From Verrucomicrobia subdivision 3 bacterium UBA693 (GTDB lineage Bacteria; Verrucomicrobiota; Verrucomicrobiia; Limisphaerales; UBA8199): a stretch of DNA of 64,000 nucleotides. Numbering within the stretch: the first letter of the stretch is position 1; each line of letters starts with the position of its first letter. The notes beneath the pieces were generated by a model. That model was not told where the DNA came from. It saw only the letters and a list, made by a program, of their open reading frames with translations, and searched no databases. Of this stretch, positions 49,664 to 59,520 are shown piece by piece. The stretch lies in assembly GCA_002298785.1 (NCBI GenBank), contig DBMR01000073.1, positions 42,592-106,591 of the forward strand. The letters are read 5' to 3'. A program made the position numbers and the translations under genes.

Positions 49664-51805
49664 CTAACTGACGGGGCCGTCGAGACACCGGCGCAACGCG
49701 CCCAACAGGTTCGCCGGACGATAGGGCTTCGGCAGAAAATGCTTGTCCCGCAGCACTGCAACGTCCCTTCCCGCCATCCCGGGACTGTAGCCACTCGAGT
49801 AGATCACCTTCAAAGAGGGATCCTGCGCCAACAGATGCTCGCCAAGTTGGCGTCCCGAGAGTCCGCCGGGCATCACCATGTCCGTCAGCAGCAAATGGAT
49901 CTTTCCGGGGTGTTGCGCAAATCGTTCCAGCGCTTGAGGACCGGATTCAGCAACAATGGTCTGGTACCCATGAGCGGTTAACACTTCCGCCACATAATCC
50001 CGCACGGCTCCTTCGTCCTCGACGACCAGGATGGTTTCCGTCCCGCGGCGCATGGGTTCGGCAATCGATTGGTCGGGTTCGACGGCGTGATCGGAGTTGC
50101 AGATCGGAATGAAGATACGGAAGGTGGATCCTTGTCCGGTCTGGCTCTCAACCTCGGCCCAACCCTCGTGCTGCTTGGCGATTCCATACACGGTGGCCAG
50201 ACCCAACCCTGTGCCTTTACCGATGGGTTTGGTCGTGAAGAAGGGCTCAAAGATGTGCGCCAGTACCTCAGGCGGCATGCCGCACCCGTTGTCCGCCACA
50301 CTTAAGCAAAGGAACTGGCCCGGTCGCGCATCCTGGTTTTTGCCGGCCCGCTCCGGGCTGATTTCCTGTAGCGCGGCGGTGATCAGCACGCGCCCGCCAG
50401 AGGGCATGGCGTCGCGCGCATTCACGGCCAGGTTCATGAGCATCTGCTCCATCATTCCGGCGTCCGCGTTGATCTGCGGCAGGTCGGAGCCCGCATTGAT
50501 CGTGACCGTAATATTTTCCGGCAACACTCGCGGCAGCATTTCGGCAATGGCGTTGAGGGTATTGGCAATATCCATCGGACTCATCTTCACGAACTGCTTG
50601 CGGCTGAAAGTAAGCAGTTGCCGCACGAGCTTGCCGGCCCGTTCCGCCGCCGCCACGATCGTTTGCAGCGGTTTGCGCTCGCTGGAATCCGGCGACCGGC
50701 CCGCAAGGAGCAAGGTCGAGTGTCCCTGGATCACGGTCAGGATGTTGTTAAAATCATGAGCCACCCCGGCGGCCAACTGACCGACGGCTTCCATTTTTTG
50801 GGCCTGGCGGAGCTGGCTCTCGAGCGCCATCTGCTCGGTGATATCCTGGGCGATGATCAACAGCAACGGCTCGCCGTCCAATTCAAACAGTTCCACCGAC
50901 AACAAGATCTCGCGCGTTTGGCCGTTTTTGGCACGAAGCCGTCGCGGCAGATTACGAACGGAAAGATGTTGTCGGAGCTTCTCGAACATGGCGCGGTTCT
51001 CATCGGCATCACTCCAAATCTCGAGTTCCATCGGGGTACGCCCGACCAACTCGGTGACGCTGTAGCCCGTCAATTGCTGGAAACCCTGGTTCGCGTCCAC
51101 GAACTTCTCCTGCCGCAACAATTGGATCGCCAACGGAATGGGGCTGGCTTTAAAGGCCATGGAAAAGCGCTCTTCGGACAGGCGCAACGCCCGCTCCACC
51201 TGCATCCGTTCGCTGATCTCCTGCTTAAGCTTCTGGTTGGCTGATTCGAGCTCGGTCGTGCGCTGACTAACCGCCAAGTCCAGGTCGTTCAACCGGTTCT
51301 TAACCTTCTGGCCGAGCCGCCATTTCTCCGTCAGGGCATGCGCCAACTGCAGGACTTCGATATTATCGAAGGGCTTCTTGAGAATGACGAGGCTGTCGGA
51401 TTTCCCAATCTGCCGGATCATTTCCGCCCAGGAATAATCAGAGTAAGCGGTGCAAATCACGACCTGCAAAGCCGGGTAAGTCTTCCAGATGTGGCTGATG
51501 GTTTCCACGCCGTCCCATCCTGGAGGCATGCGCACGTCCACAAAGGCCAGGGCGTATGGCCGCCCGGCTTCAATGGCCCGCTGCACCATTTCCAAGCCTT
51601 CTTTTCCCTGGTGGGCGGACTCAATCTCGAATTGCGTCTCGTCCGATTCGGGGACTTCGTCGCCAAACAGCAAGGCCTTGGCACTGCCGAGCGCTTCGCT
51701 CGGGCGTTCCGGGCCGTTGAGGATCTTGCGAATGTCCTCGTGGATCGACGGGTTGTCGTCAACGATCAGGATCCGATTGTTCTGGGTGAGGGCTGAGGGG
51801 TTCAT
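49664..51805 (-). CDS. Hybrid sensor histidine kinase REC-PAS-HisKA-HATPase-REC
   Basis: A 713-residue cytosolic kinase with no transmembrane helix. The N-terminal receiver (about 10-165; ILIVDDNPSIHEDI, FVDVRMPPGWDG, LKKPFDN) is followed by a coiled coil, a PAS domain (about 215-330), HisKA with phospho-histidine in AAGVAHDFNNILTVI, and HATPase (NLAVNARDAMP, VADNGCGMPP, GKGTGLGLATVYGI). A second receiver (about 590-713; VVEDEGAVRDYV, LTDMVMPGGLSG, FLPKPY) ends the protein. Its start overlaps the stop of the upstream membrane kinase by four bases, so they are coupled. It is probably the downstream member of a phosphorelay receiving signals from that kinase. Confidence 0.93.
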   Translation of the reverse strand: MNPSALTQNNRILIVDDNPSIHEDIRKILNGPERPSEALGSAKALLFGDEVPESDETQFEIESAHQGKEGLEMVQRAIEAGRPYALAFVDVRMPPGWDGVETISHIWKTYPALQVVICTAYSDYSWAEMIRQIGKSDSLVILKKPFDNIEVLQLAHALTEKWRLGQKVKNRLNDLDLAVSQRTTELESANQKLKQEISERMQVERALRLSEERFSMAFKASPIPLAIQLLRQEKFVDANQGFQQLTGYSVTELVGRTPMELEIWSDADENRAMFEKLRQHLSVRNLPRRLRAKNGQTREILLSVELFELDGEPLLLIIAQDITEQMALESQLRQAQKMEAVGQLAAGVAHDFNNILTVIQGHSTLLLAGRSPDSSERKPLQTIVAAAERAGKLVRQLLTFSRKQFVKMSPMDIANTLNAIAEMLPRVLPENITVTINAGSDLPQINADAGMMEQMLMNLAVNARDAMPSGGRVLITAALQEISPERAGKNQDARPGQFLCLSVADNGCGMPPEVLAHIFEPFFTTKPIGKGTGLGLATVYGIAKQHEGWAEVESQTGQGSTFRIFIPICNSDHAVEPDQSIAEPMRRGTETILVVEDEGAVRDYVAEVLTAHGYQTIVAESGPQALERFAQHPGKIHLLLTDMVMPGGLSGRQLGEHLLAQDPSLKVIYSSGYSPGMAGRDVAVLRDKHFLPKPYRPANLLGALRRCLDGPVS

Positions 51806-53817
51806 GATGCAATGCTTAGTTCCAACTCTGGTTCAACCGCGGGTGCCGCCGGTTGACTGGTCAAGGGCAACTCCAGCGTAAAGGTGGCGCCCTGGTGTGC
51901 GCCTCCGCTATGTACTCCCAACCGCCCACCCATTTCCCTGGCGGCATTGGCACCACTGTGCAGCCCGAAACCGTGTCCCCCTTTGCGCGTCGTGAAGCCA
52001 TGGGAGAAAATGCGCGTTAAATTCTCGGGCGGAATGCCGATCCCGTTGTCGCAAACCGTAATCTCGAGACGGTTCTCGCCCTTTAACCCGATGCCGACCT
52101 GGAGCAACTTGTCCGGTCGCGGGGATTGGTCCAGGGCGTATTTGGCGTTATGGACCAGGTTAACGATGATCTGCAGCACTTTGTGTTTGTCCAACACCAC
52201 CGCGGGCACGTCGGCATACCGGCGGATTACCTGGACGCCGTGCCGTTGCAACCCGGCGGTATGTATCTGCAAGGCGTCATCCACCAGGTTCGCCAGCGAA
52301 ACCTTTTCCAACACTCCCGACACCCGGGCGTAGCTCTGCTGCATCGCGACGATTTCCTTGATGTGCTCGATGTTGCGCGCAAGCTGGTGGTGCTCGTTTT
52401 GCAGCACTTGGTGTTCCCGGTCAAGATGCTGTGCGAGCTGAATCACGAACTCCGGCACCAATTTGCCTTTGGGATCGGAGGTCAGGAAAGTGGCCAGGTC
52501 GGCCTGGCGGCCTTCCAGAAGTTTGCCCACTCTCACCAGGCTGGTCATCTCTGAATGATGCAGATGCTCGCGAATGAGCGTGCTGGAAACATTGATGCTG
52601 TTCAGCACGTTGCCTACATTGTGCAACACCCCAGTGGCCACTTCCGCCATGCCGGCTCGGCGTGAAGCGGCGACCAACTGACGGTTGAGCTTATCCAACT
52701 CCAGGGCCGCGCGCTTCTGCTCGGTGATGTCCTGAAAGATCCCGCGCACCGCCGCCGGCTTATCGTGCTCCCGCAGCACCAGCCCACTCTCGCGGATCCA
52801 GACACTGCGTCCGTCGGCAGCCAGCATGCGATATTCCTGGTGAAAAACCTGGCCCGGCGGGGACATGGCCTGGCTGGCGGCGATGGCCCCGGCCGCATCC
52901 TCGGGATGTAGCTTTTCCTGCCAGAAACGCGGTCGCGCGAGCCATTCTTCCGGTGCGTAGCCCAGCATCCGCTCCGACTGACAACTTACAAAGGTAAACT
53001 CGTGGGTGTCGGGTGTTCGCTCCCATACGATGCCGTCGATCGAGTCGATCAGGGACCGTAATTTTTCACGGGACAGTTTCAGCTCGGCATCCCGGCTTTC
53101 TTTCAAAGCTTGATCCTGACTCTCAATGCGGCTGAGCATCTGGTTAAACGCCTCCGTCAGCCGGCCCAGTTCGTCCTGGCTGGGACAGCCGGACACGCGC
53201 ACCGAGTAATCCTGCTTTTCCCCAACCACTCTGGCGGCCGTCGCCAGTTCGAGGATCGGGTCGGTGATGATCCGTCGCAACCGGCCCGACAGGAACACGG
53301 CGAGGCTGAAGCACACCACCATGACCCCGAGCACGACCAGGCTATAAAAGCCAAGGAGTTGAAGGAAAGTCCCCTGGTAGTCCGAGCGGAGGTACAGCGT
53401 GCCCACGCGCTTCCGGTCAAGCTCCACCGGTTGCGTACAAAGCAAGTGCCCCCGGGTGAACTGGAATTGGCCGGGAGCAGGAAATTGCGAGAGGTCTTTG
53501 AGATCGACCTCCTTGCCGAACCGGGCGAACACACTTCCGTCCGGTGAGACCAGGCAGGCCGCCACCACGGTGGGTTTTGCTGCGAGCGAGCCCACCACTT
53601 CGGCGCCGGCCTGGGGATCATTGAAAGCCAGCGCGGCGGTGCTGTTATTGGCAATGATGGCCGCCAGGGTGGCGGTGTCCCGCTTGAAGTTGGATTGGAA
53701 ATTCAGAATTTGAAACGTGAACAGCGCCGCGGTCGCTACCAACAGTACCGTCCCGCAGATCAACAGCGTCAGCAGCAGCATCTTTCGCTGGATGGGGAGG
53801 TCGCGGAACGGTTTCAT
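51802..53817 (-). CDS. Membrane sensor histidine kinase, CHASE8-like/HAMP/PAS/HisKA-like/HATPase
   Basis: A 671-residue inner-membrane kinase. Two transmembrane helices (about 13-35 and 155-178) flank a periplasmic domain that resembles CHASE8 (DTATLAAIIANNSTAALAFN ... VVAACLVSPDGSVFARFG). A HAMP domain, a PAS domain (about 265-375, ending QDITEQKRAA), a dimerisation helix with the likely phospho-histidine in ATGVLHNVGNVLNSI, and an HATPase (NLVHNAKYALD, CDNGIGIPPENL, GGHGFGLHSGAN) follow. It lies between the YfiR-like gene and the hybrid kinase in one operon. CHASE8 sensors frequently accompany YfiR-type periplasmic proteins, which fits a shared periplasmic signal. Confidence 0.9.
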   Translation of the reverse strand: MKPFRDLPIQRKMLLLTLLICGTVLLVATAALFTFQILNFQSNFKRDTATLAAIIANNSTAALAFNDPQAGAEVVGSLAAKPTVVAACLVSPDGSVFARFGKEVDLKDLSQFPAPGQFQFTRGHLLCTQPVELDRKRVGTLYLRSDYQGTFLQLLGFYSLVVLGVMVVCFSLAVFLSGRLRRIITDPILELATAARVVGEKQDYSVRVSGCPSQDELGRLTEAFNQMLSRIESQDQALKESRDAELKLSREKLRSLIDSIDGIVWERTPDTHEFTFVSCQSERMLGYAPEEWLARPRFWQEKLHPEDAAGAIAASQAMSPPGQVFHQEYRMLAADGRSVWIRESGLVLREHDKPAAVRGIFQDITEQKRAALELDKLNRQLVAASRRAGMAEVATGVLHNVGNVLNSINVSSTLIREHLHHSEMTSLVRVGKLLEGRQADLATFLTSDPKGKLVPEFVIQLAQHLDREHQVLQNEHHQLARNIEHIKEIVAMQQSYARVSGVLEKVSLANLVDDALQIHTAGLQRHGVQVIRRYADVPAVVLDKHKVLQIIVNLVHNAKYALDQSPRPDKLLQVGIGLKGENRLEITVCDNGIGIPPENLTRIFSHGFTTRKGGHGFGLHSGANAAREMGGRLGVHSGGAHQGATFTLELPLTSQPAAPAVEPELELSIAS

Positions 53818-53847
53818 GACTTCGAATTGGTTAAGCGTGCGAGTGGC

Positions 53848-54429
53848 TCATTTTACCAGGCGCGCCAGCTTCAACAGCTTGGCGCTAATCTGTAAACCGG
53901 CCTCCAACGCGGCCGTTTGATTCACTTCAATTTTCACCGTCTTTTCCATCAGGAAAAAATTCACGGTGCCGCCCTTTTCGGCAAAACCGGCGGTATCGCC
54001 GACCGTAAGCACCGGGCTGGCCTTGACCTGGCTCAGCAACCGGCCCATCTGGTCCTTTTCCGAATGGCTGATAAAGAGGACGTGGCAGCTTCGTAAATCA
54101 CCGTCCGCGCGCAGCCGTTTCACCACCAGCGGACGTTCGCGCACCACCTCGCCCCGGATCAAATCGTCCAGCGTCTTTCCGAAGGGGTCATCGCCGACGA
54201 TGCCGATAACAAGCGGGGCGGTGGGAGAGGTGAAGGCGTTGGTCGGCCATTCGGTGAACTTGGTGAAGTTGAAAATGAACGCGGCTTTGACCTGGTATTC
54301 GCTCACCCCTCCTGCAGGTTCCGCGGCCACCATCCATCGCCCGGTCAGAAACAGCCCCACGAGCCACAGCAACCACCGCCGGCGAGTGACCGGGGCGGAT
54401 TTGAGGATGGCGCGTTGGGGCGTGCTCAC
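53848..54429 (-). CDS. YfiR-family periplasmic protein (DUF4154)
   Basis: A 193-residue exported protein with signal peptide (RRWLLWLVGLFLTGRWMVAA). The core EYQVKAAFIFNFTKFTEWP, followed by VIGIVGDDPFG, PLVVKRLR and HVLFISHSE, and by VLTVGDTAGFAEKGGTVNFF, is diagnostic of the YfiR/DUF4154 family. In Pseudomonas YfiR is a periplasmic repressor of the YfiN cyclase. Here no diguanylate cyclase is adjacent. Instead the neighbour is a CHASE8-like histidine kinase, so YfiR probably modulates that kinase. The TonB receptor gene ends four bases upstream, placing all four genes in one operon. Confidence 0.93.
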   Translation of the reverse strand: MSTPQRAILKSAPVTRRRWLLWLVGLFLTGRWMVAAEPAGGVSEYQVKAAFIFNFTKFTEWPTNAFTSPTAPLVIGIVGDDPFGKTLDDLIRGEVVRERPLVVKRLRADGDLRSCHVLFISHSEKDQMGRLLSQVKASPVLTVGDTAGFAEKGGTVNFFLMEKTVKIEVNQTAALEAGLQISAKLLKLARLVK

Positions 54430-54433
54430 GGGC

Positions 54434-56464
54434 CTAGAATTTATAGGTCAGCTTGAAGCGGAATTGCCGCCCGTCCTGCTGGATGGAGTTTTGCGTGAAA
54501 TCCTCGGAAGCCGGATCGCTGTAGCGCTGGTCAAAGATGTTGTAGACACTGACGGAAGCTTCCAGACCCTTCACCAGTTCGCGGGAAAACAAGGTCGCAT
54601 TCACCACGCAGAAAGCCCCCACGCCGCCTTCGCTGATCGACTTACGACCACTCATCGCCTGCAGTTCAGTGCTGGCAAAGATCCGGTCCCGCCACAATGG
54701 TACGGACAACTGCACCAGGCCCAGATGCTCCGGGGAGTTGCTCAAACGTTCCCCCGTGGCCTTATCCTCGGCCCGGGTGTAGGCGTAACTGGCCCGCCCG
54801 CGCAGACCGCCGGCCCATTGCCCGGAGACCTCAAACTCCACACCTTGGGCCCGGACATCGTTGCGATTGGCAAAATAGTACAACTCATTCACCGGATCCT
54901 GCTCCTGGCCGATGAGTTTCTGAATGTCGTTATAGAACAGGGAAACACTCCCGTTCCAGTGCTGGTTGAGCCGCTGTTCATAAACTAGTTCATAAGAGCG
55001 GATCGTCTCGGGGCCAAGGCTGGGATTTCGCTCATTGACACTGGATACATAATAATTTTCATAGGCGTTTGGAGCCCGGAACGCCTGGCCGTATATGAAC
55101 TTAAACGTGCTCGCCTCCCAGGGCCGATAGATCACCGCCGCCCGCGGGTTCACCGTGCCGCCAAAGGTGCTGAACTCGTCGTAGCGCACCCCCGCATTCA
55201 GGATCAGGTTCCGCAAAATCTGGAATTCGTCCTGCCCGTAGAAGCTATAGAAATTCCCGGTCTCCCGGGAATTGAGATAGGTCATCGGCGGTTGGAGATC
55301 GGCGTTGTGCTGATACAGCTCGAGGTCAAAGCGCGTTTCCGCTCCGACCGTGACCCGGTGCTTCTCAAAGAATGTCTTCGTCACCTGCACCAGGCCGCCA
55401 ACCGATTGCGATTGGACCTCATCCCGGTTCAAGGTCCGGGGATACACCGAATCCAGGTAGTTGTAGGGATAAGTGCCCGAGAATCCGTAATAGTCGTAAG
55501 AGACCGACGCCAGGATCTCCCAATCATTTTCAAAAGTGTGCTGCAACTGAAGCGTGGCGTAGCCACGCTTATCGCTCGTGGTAAAACTTGGGTCATTGAA
55601 TATGGTGATGGCGTTCGTGGTCGAGTAGGGTGCCGTGGGCCAGGTCTTCCGCCGATCCACGTACCCCCCCTCTAACGATAGGCCCTTCCACGAAAGGCTG
55701 GCAAATCCGCTGCCCGACTGGCCTCCATCCATGTTTTGGGCGACGCCGTTGTTAATGGTGGAGAACTCGGGATAGTACAACTGGGGATTTCCGCCACTGT
55801 CGTAGAACGTGCCCGACAACGCCAGCTCGACCCCGTTGGTGAATTTATTCCCGTATGTCACCCGACCGGTATAGGTGTCCAGGTTTCCCACGGAGCCGGA
55901 AACTTCCGCCCCCCCGATTTCTCTCCCCTTCCGGGTAACGACATTGATGACTCCCAGGAAAGCGTTGTTGCCGTAGAGCGAGGAACCGGGACCGCGAATA
56001 ACTTCCACCCGCTCAATCAGGTCCACATCCAGCAGAAAGTCCATCCCGCTTGCAGCCGTATCGTAAATCGGATCGTTAAGCCGGTGTCCGTCCACGGTGA
56101 TCAACAGTCGGCCCCCGAAATCGCCCGGGATATTGATGCCCCGCATTCCAATCGCATGGTAGCCACGATCGTAAGTCCCGTAGAAGCCACGCACACTCCG
56201 CAGAATATCAGCCATCGTGCGATAGCCCTGCATCCGGATATCGTCCGCAGTGACGATACTCACCGCCGCTGGGGCATCGGTGACCTTCTGCTCATGTTTC
56301 GACGCCCCAACCACAGTGTCCACTTTCACTGCGGAAAGGTCTTCCAAACTGAGGGATTTCAGTGCGGCAAGGTTTTCCGTGCTCTCGGCGGCAGCGAGCA
56401 CAAGTACACTGGACGCCAGCGCCAGGCTGGCGACCACTACCATTGGTATTTGCCGCAAGTACAC
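54434..56464 (-). CDS. TonB-dependent outer-membrane receptor
   Basis: A 676-residue outer-membrane protein with signal peptide. It has a short conserved N-terminal segment (LKSLSLEDLSAVKVDTVVGA), a plug domain (about 55-170: APAAVSIVTADDIRMQGYRT, GMRGINIPGDFGGRLLITVD, VEVIRGPGSSLYGNNAFLG) and a 22-strand type barrel ending in RFKLTYKF with the terminal aromatic. The first codon is GTG at 56464. An in-frame ATG eight codons later (MVVVASLALA) is an alternative. The substrate is unknown; metal-chelate, vitamin or oligosaccharide uptake are all possible. It leads an operon with a YfiR-like protein and two kinases, so it may take part in sensing rather than only in uptake. Confidence 0.93.
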   Translation of the reverse strand: MYLRQIPMVVVASLALASSVLVLAAAESTENLAALKSLSLEDLSAVKVDTVVGASKHEQKVTDAPAAVSIVTADDIRMQGYRTMADILRSVRGFYGTYDRGYHAIGMRGINIPGDFGGRLLITVDGHRLNDPIYDTAASGMDFLLDVDLIERVEVIRGPGSSLYGNNAFLGVINVVTRKGREIGGAEVSGSVGNLDTYTGRVTYGNKFTNGVELALSGTFYDSGGNPQLYYPEFSTINNGVAQNMDGGQSGSGFASLSWKGLSLEGGYVDRRKTWPTAPYSTTNAITIFNDPSFTTSDKRGYATLQLQHTFENDWEILASVSYDYYGFSGTYPYNYLDSVYPRTLNRDEVQSQSVGGLVQVTKTFFEKHRVTVGAETRFDLELYQHNADLQPPMTYLNSRETGNFYSFYGQDEFQILRNLILNAGVRYDEFSTFGGTVNPRAAVIYRPWEASTFKFIYGQAFRAPNAYENYYVSSVNERNPSLGPETIRSYELVYEQRLNQHWNGSVSLFYNDIQKLIGQEQDPVNELYYFANRNDVRAQGVEFEVSGQWAGGLRGRASYAYTRAEDKATGERLSNSPEHLGLVQLSVPLWRDRIFASTELQAMSGRKSISEGGVGAFCVVNATLFSRELVKGLEASVSVYNIFDQRYSDPASEDFTQNSIQQDGRQFRFKLTYKF

Positions 56465-56743
56465 GAGTTTAGCGATATTTCACCGTTTCCAATCAGGAGC
56501 TCGTCCGCCCGCACCGCCGCCGCGACGGGCTTGGAGCCGCATTGCTGCGAGCAGTATTGATGCCATGACTCTGCAGCCTGGCACTCAGACGTCTGCTGTA
56601 GAATAGCTTGCACCAATTCGCTGGTAGTGGATCGTTTCCCCAGTCGTGCCCCATACGAATGAAATAGCCCAAAGGTTGGACAGCAAACCACGCTTTCTTT
56701 GCGGTGCGGGCACCGCTATGGTCGCCGGGGAAAGCGAATAGCA
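56465..56743. other. Divergent intergenic region between TonB operon and GH127 gene
   Basis: About 280 bases must contain the promoters of the leftward TonB receptor operon and the rightward pectin genes. No convincing -35/-10 pair, operator palindrome or small gene was recognised. Confidence 0.4.
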
Positions 56744-59515
56744 ATGAGCCTGAAGCAATTCTTTTTCGTTGGCGGCGTGGCTGTCGGTGCGTTGTTGGCC
56801 TCGCCGGTCTTATCACAGGAGACCCAAGGATCTGCGCCAGGAGCAGCTCCAAGCCCTCAGCTTCGCGCGAATTACTCACGGCCTTTCGCGCCCCCTCCCG
56901 AACCGGCGTTCCACGCGCTCCCGCCCGGTGCGGTAGAACCGGCCGGATGGTTGCGTGACTGGTGCCTCGCCGCGCGCGACGGTTATACCGGCCACATGGA
57001 GGAGTATGACGACGAGTTCAAGCGGGCCTGGGCTCCGGACCACAAAATGACCGGCGAAAGGTTGCTGTGGTATAAAGGTGCCTGGCCCTACGAAGGCGGG
57101 GGTTACTGGTTCGACGGCCTGGCGCGCCTCGGCTTCGCCCTTCATGATGACGCGCTGATCCAGCAGGCGAAACGGCGCCTGTATGCGGTGGCCGACAACA
57201 TGAACACCAACGGCACGCTGTTTCTCTGGTGGCTCGACCGAAACCATCCCGAGAATCAGAACGCGCTCCGAGCCGCGCTGGAAGGCTGGCCGCTCTGGGC
57301 CTGCGGGCTTCTCGGCCGCGCCATGACCGGCTATTACGCAGGGTCCAACGATCCACACATCCTGTCGGCGCTCGAAAAGGCGTATGGGGCGGACCCAAAT
57401 TGCCTGCGTGCCATTACCGGCAATCTGTCGAATCCCTGGCCGGCCTACGACACCTATTGCTGGACCGGGAACCGTGCGATCGCCAGTGCGCTGGATGCAA
57501 TGTTCAAGCAGGAGGGAGGCGCGCTCCTCCCCAACCTAAACCGCTATCGCAATGCCCCCGACCTTAAACTGGGCACGAAAGTGAATAATGCTCACGTGGT
57601 CGAGTTCATTGAAGCCACCACGCCGTGGGCCGTGGCTTATCTGTGGACGGGTGACTCGCGCTATTTGCAGGCAGCCGTTGGCTGGCACGACCTGTGCCAG
57701 CGCGTCGCCATGCAACCGTACGGCGTGCCGGTTTCAGACGAATGGTACGGACCCACCGGCGCATTCCGCGGCAGCGAAACTTGCGATGTGGCGGGCTACA
57801 TTTGGAGCCAAGTCAGCCTGCTCCTCGTCTCTGGCGAGGGCCGCATGGCGGACCGGATCGAGCGTGCCTTCTTCAACGCCGGCCCGGCCACGGTCTCGCG
57901 CGACTTCAAATCGCACGTCTATTTTCAAAGCCCCAATCGGCTGACAAACCTCTCCCCGGATTTTCCCCACGGACCAAGGGCCACCGGCGGTGCATATCAG
58001 TCAAAACACTCTCCGCTCTGCTGCACCGCCGCGCTCAACCGAATTGTGCCGTGGTTTGTCACTCACATGTGGATGGCGACCCGCGATAACGGCTTGGCCG
58101 CCGCGTGCTACGGGCCCTGCAAAGTGTCCGCCCTGGTGGCCAACCGGGTGCCGGTCGTCATTGAATGCAAAACGGATTACCCTTTCACCGACACCATTGA
58201 GATGACTGTGCAACCGGCGCGCGAAGCCGTGTTCCCGCTCGAATTTCATCTTCCCGACTGGTGCCCAACTCCGACGCTCACCGTGAATGGCGTCGCCTTC
58301 ACGCTGAATCGAAATGCCCAGGGCTTCGCTCGCGTCCACCGTGGTTGGAAGCCTGGTGACAGGGTCCAACTCCGACTGCCCATGACTCCCAGCGTGACGC
58401 AAGGGCGCGACGTTGCCGCTGGCCCCCCTTATACCGGTGAACACACGATGACAACCGTTTCAATCCCCGACGACCACAGCACCCGGGGTGAACCCTATGC
58501 CACCGTTTCTTATGGCCCGTTGCTGTTCGCGCTACCCATCCCGGACACCACCGATGCCAATACGCCGGACCCTGCCGCCCGGTGGCGTTTCGCGCTGGAT
58601 GTGCAGCATCCTGACCTGCTGGTCGAGCGATCTCCTATGCCCGCCCGTTGGGACTGGCCGCTCGCGGCACCGCTTAAGCTCCGCGCCAACGCTGTCGAGA
58701 TCTCTTGGAACCCAGATCCAAAGGCACCCAGGCTGCCTCCGTTTCCAGACACTTCGTCCCGCGCTGCGGAAAGAATCAACCTTATCCCTTATGGCTGCAC
58801 CAAGTTTCGGGTCTCGATGTTCCCGGTCTCTGCCGGTGATGAGGTCAAACGGACCGCCATTCGCAAGGTGCTCTTCCTGGGCAACAGCATCACCCTGCAC
58901 GGACCAAAAGCGGATATCGGCTGGACTGGAAACTGGGGTATGGCGGCCAGTTCCGAGGACAAAGACTACGTTCACCTGGTCGCGGACGGTATCGCGAAAC
59001 ACACTGGTAACAGGCCGCAAATCCAAGTCCGGAATATCGCGGATTTCGAGCGCAATTATTCAACCTATGATGTGGACGCTCAACTCCCCGAGCTTTCCGC
59101 GTTCGATCCCGACTTGGTGATCCTGGCGATTGGCGAAAATGTGCCGGCGCTGGAATCAGCCGAGGCGAAGTCCCAGTTCAAAGCCGGCGTCCAACGAATT
59201 CTAGGCTGTGCCCTCGCGAGGCGTCATCCCCTGGTGTTGGTACGCAGCTCGTTCTGGCCGGAAGCTGCCAGGGACCAGGTGCTGCGAGAAGTCAGCCAGG
59301 AAGCCGGCGCGGTCTTCGTCGATGCCGGACCGCTCGGACGCGAACCCGCCAACGCCGCGCGCGCGGAGCGTTCCTTTACGCATGAGGGCGTCGCCATCCA
59401 CCCGGGTGATCGCGGGATGAAAGCCCTCGCGGACGCGATCCTCCAGTCTCTCTTCCCGGCCGCCTCGAGCCAACTCCTGGATCAGCGTGGCGCACCAGAG
59501 GTCCAAAAGCGGTGA
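56744..59515 (+). CDS. Secreted GH127-type (DUF1680) glycosidase fused to SGNH hydrolase
   Basis: A 923-residue exported protein with signal peptide (SLKQFFFVGGVAVGALLA). Residues about 50-680 form a DUF1680/GH127-like alpha/alpha barrel plus beta-sandwich, of the family that includes beta-L-arabinofuranosidases. The zinc-thiolate site is visible: E345 and C347 in SETCDVAG, C426 and C427 in PLCCTAAL, matching the Glu/Cys3 pattern of the studied enzyme in which the first Cys of the pair is nucleophile. Residues about 700-915 form an SGNH hydrolase with serine S715 in FLGNSITLHG and the final IHPGDRGMKALA histidine block, likely an esterase. The stop overlaps the PL11 gene, so both probably act on arabinan-decorated pectin. 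Confidence 0.88.
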   Translation: MSLKQFFFVGGVAVGALLASPVLSQETQGSAPGAAPSPQLRANYSRPFAPPPEPAFHALPPGAVEPAGWLRDWCLAARDGYTGHMEEYDDEFKRAWAPDHKMTGERLLWYKGAWPYEGGGYWFDGLARLGFALHDDALIQQAKRRLYAVADNMNTNGTLFLWWLDRNHPENQNALRAALEGWPLWACGLLGRAMTGYYAGSNDPHILSALEKAYGADPNCLRAITGNLSNPWPAYDTYCWTGNRAIASALDAMFKQEGGALLPNLNRYRNAPDLKLGTKVNNAHVVEFIEATTPWAVAYLWTGDSRYLQAAVGWHDLCQRVAMQPYGVPVSDEWYGPTGAFRGSETCDVAGYIWSQVSLLLVSGEGRMADRIERAFFNAGPATVSRDFKSHVYFQSPNRLTNLSPDFPHGPRATGGAYQSKHSPLCCTAALNRIVPWFVTHMWMATRDNGLAAACYGPCKVSALVANRVPVVIECKTDYPFTDTIEMTVQPAREAVFPLEFHLPDWCPTPTLTVNGVAFTLNRNAQGFARVHRGWKPGDRVQLRLPMTPSVTQGRDVAAGPPYTGEHTMTTVSIPDDHSTRGEPYATVSYGPLLFALPIPDTTDANTPDPAARWRFALDVQHPDLLVERSPMPARWDWPLAAPLKLRANAVEISWNPDPKAPRLPPFPDTSSRAAERINLIPYGCTKFRVSMFPVSAGDEVKRTAIRKVLFLGNSITLHGPKADIGWTGNWGMAASSEDKDYVHLVADGIAKHTGNRPQIQVRNIADFERNYSTYDVDAQLPELSAFDPDLVILAIGENVPALESAEAKSQFKAGVQRILGCALARRHPLVLVRSSFWPEAARDQVLREVSQEAGAVFVDAGPLGREPANAARAERSFTHEGVAIHPGDRGMKALADAILQSLFPAASSQLLDQRGAPEVQKR

Positions 59516-59520
59516 CGCGA

